The notes under the pieces are model-generated. The model was not told the origin of the DNA and ran no database searches. It worked only from the letters and a program-made list of their open reading frames with translations. From NCBI GenBank assembly GCA_029945625.1, contig JAQSCW010000026.1, positions 120,475 to 184,474 of the forward strand: a stretch of DNA of 64,000 nucleotides, in the 5' to 3' direction. Shown piece after piece: positions 63,052 to 64,000 of this stretch (its first letter is position 1; each line of letters begins with the position of its first letter). Source of the DNA: a bacterium (GTDB lineage Bacteria > Bacteroidota > Bacteroidia > B-17B0 > Aurantibacillaceae). Position numbers and translations under genes: made by a program.

Positions 63052-63918
63052 ATGTTTTACAAGGTTGCACAAACGATCTGTATTGCCACAATAGCTCTTC
63101 TGCTTTTGGCCTGCAAAGCCCCTCAGGAGGACACGCCCTCTTCGAAGGTGAAAATTATTGCAAAGGCCGGCGACAAAGTGCTAAATGCGGATGAATTCAG
63201 GACAAATTTCGTTTCAACGGGCATCATCAAAGACAGCTCGTATAATGCTAAAAAGTCGATTGAATCGTGGGCCACTGAATCATTGTTTTATCAGGAGGCG
63301 CTGTCTAAACTTGTGAGCGAAGAAATCCAAATTGAAGAGCAGGTGGAAGAATACCGTCAAACATTGGTGAATTACATTTACCAAAGTAAATTGGTGGAGG
63401 CAAATCTTGACACCCTTGTTTCCCCGGATGAAATTGAGTCATACTATAATGATCACCGAGACAACTTTATTTTGAAGGATAATATTGTGAAAGTAAATTA
63501 TTTGAAGGTTCCCTTAAAAGCTCAGGGTTTGCCGAAGATCAAACGCCTGTTGTGGTCAGTAAACGAGAAAGACAAACTGCAGTTGCTGGAATTGTGTAGT
63601 CAAAATGCGGAAAATTTTTTTCTCAACGATAGTACTTGGTTGTTTTTGGATGACATCAAAAAAGAAATTCCGGCATTAAAAGAGCAACCCGATTTTAGCC
63701 TAAGAACCGGAAAGGTGCTTGAATTCAGTGATGAGGAATATTACTATTTTCTAAAAATAAAGGACGAGAAAGTGAAGAATGGCCTTTCGCCCCTAATCTT
63801 TGAAAGAAACAATATCAAGAAATTTATTTTAAATAATCGCAAGTCCCAATTGGTTAGTCAGTACAAACAAATCATGCTTGAAAAAGCCAAAGCCGATAAA
63901 CGTTTTGTTATTTATTAG
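63052..63918 (+). CDS. SurA/PpiC-like lipoprotein chaperone (no clear parvulin active site)
   Basis: 288 aa. The lipoprotein signal ends in the lipobox LLLAC, predicting lipidation at C21. About 35-140 resembles a SurA N-terminal chaperone domain (VLNADEFRTNFVSTGI, then long helices and YNDHRDNFILKDNIVKVNYLKV). The remaining part aligns loosely with a parvulin fold but lacks the HIL...F strand and the GG motif that mark active domains. It probably assists the larger PPIase in handling outer-membrane substrates. The upstream region holds a TAGTTTTA -7-like box (63041-63048). Confidence 0.75.
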   Translation: MFYKVAQTICIATIALLLLACKAPQEDTPSSKVKIIAKAGDKVLNADEFRTNFVSTGIIKDSSYNAKKSIESWATESLFYQEALSKLVSEEIQIEEQVEEYRQTLVNYIYQSKLVEANLDTLVSPDEIESYYNDHRDNFILKDNIVKVNYLKVPLKAQGLPKIKRLLWSVNEKDKLQLLELCSQNAENFFLNDSTWLFLDDIKKEIPALKEQPDFSLRTGKVLEFSDEEYYYFLKIKDEKVKNGLSPLIFERNNIKKFILNNRKSQLVSQYKQIMLEKAKADKRFVIY

Positions 63919-64000
63919 GGTTGGGTTGCCGAAGTTATTGCCGCCCCTGACTTGTCCGGCTGATTTTTTGTAAATTATAACTCATTGATTATATGACAAT
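63919..64000. other. Window end; possible start of next gene
   Basis: The last 82 bases hold a short AT-rich stretch ending in an ATG at 63994, seven bases before the edge. It may begin a further gene, but nothing else can be read. Confidence 0.3.

Overview
The window is a typical Bacteroidota chromosomal segment. The evidence is a complete type IX secretion/gliding core (PorP/SprF-like protein, GldK, GldL, GldM, GldN), proteins ending in T9SS sorting domains, promoters of the TTTG-N19-22-TAnnTTTG type, and start regions that mostly lack Shine-Dalgarno sequences. Also in keeping with this are a type B ribosomal protein L31 and families largely restricted to the phylum (DUF4293, WbqC, the TerB-like/ABCG fusion transporter). 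I see no rRNA, tRNA, CRISPR array, intact insertion sequence or prophage. A genus cannot be assigned from the sequence alone.

Layout. 1-7.1 kb: a 5'-truncated Tiki-fold-like protein, then pepD, fumC, a GH73-type glucosaminidase and a prolyl oligopeptidase, with a block of three hairpins between fumC and pepD. 7.5-11.7 kb: a 1027-aa glycine-rich, nine-repeat T9SS adhesin, then a conserved Bacteroidota protein of unknown function preceded by an 11-bp tandem repeat. 11.7-22.2 kb is envelope-related: a GH3/beta-lactamase fusion, GT4 glycosyltransferase, O-antigen ligase-like protein and M23 peptidase, facing a wbqC / inactive signal peptidase paralogue / lepB operon. 22.4-25.2 kb: thrS-infC, closed by a strong terminator with no rpmI-rplT behind it. 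25.3-29.6 kb: a T9SS-sorted protein, the remnant of a second one, and a caspase-like/TPR protein. 30-41.5 kb: Prc protease, a nucleoid-associated protein, purK, M28 and M23 peptidases, a DUF4293 protein, an MFS transporter and miaA. 41.6-46 kb: two SGNH-hydrolase-like proteins and an MBOAT acyltransferase. 46-51 kb: an ABCG-like fusion transporter and small exported proteins. 51.2-53 kb: mnmE and rpmE. 53.3-64 kb: the T9SS core, a TlpA-like oxidoreductase and two SurA/PpiC-type folding factors.

How the genes fit together. The right end is an export module: PorP, GldK, GldL, GldM and GldN build the trans-envelope machine, and the TlpA-like and SurA-like proteins could help fold or oxidise outer-membrane and secreted proteins. 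The adhesin (7.5 kb), the 25.3 kb protein and the 26.6 kb remnant carry the C-terminal signals such a machine recognises. The SGNH-SGNH-MBOAT trio looks like an O-acylation system for an extracytoplasmic glycan.

Most notable observations: (i) a signal peptidase paralogue with both catalytic residues replaced (Ser to Asp, Lys to Gln) in one operon with an intact lepB; (ii) miaA with no ATG in frame, but an upstream ATG that would join it if a nine-A run had one more A; (iii) infC apparently starting at ATC behind a strong Shine-Dalgarno; (iv) a palindromic element shared by an intergenic region and the coding end of an unknown gene; (v) an 11-bp TGGGACAT-containing tandem array upstream of that same gene. 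I do not see a clearly new multi-gene system. The acylation trio and the pseudo-signal-peptidase pair are the best candidates for new biology.
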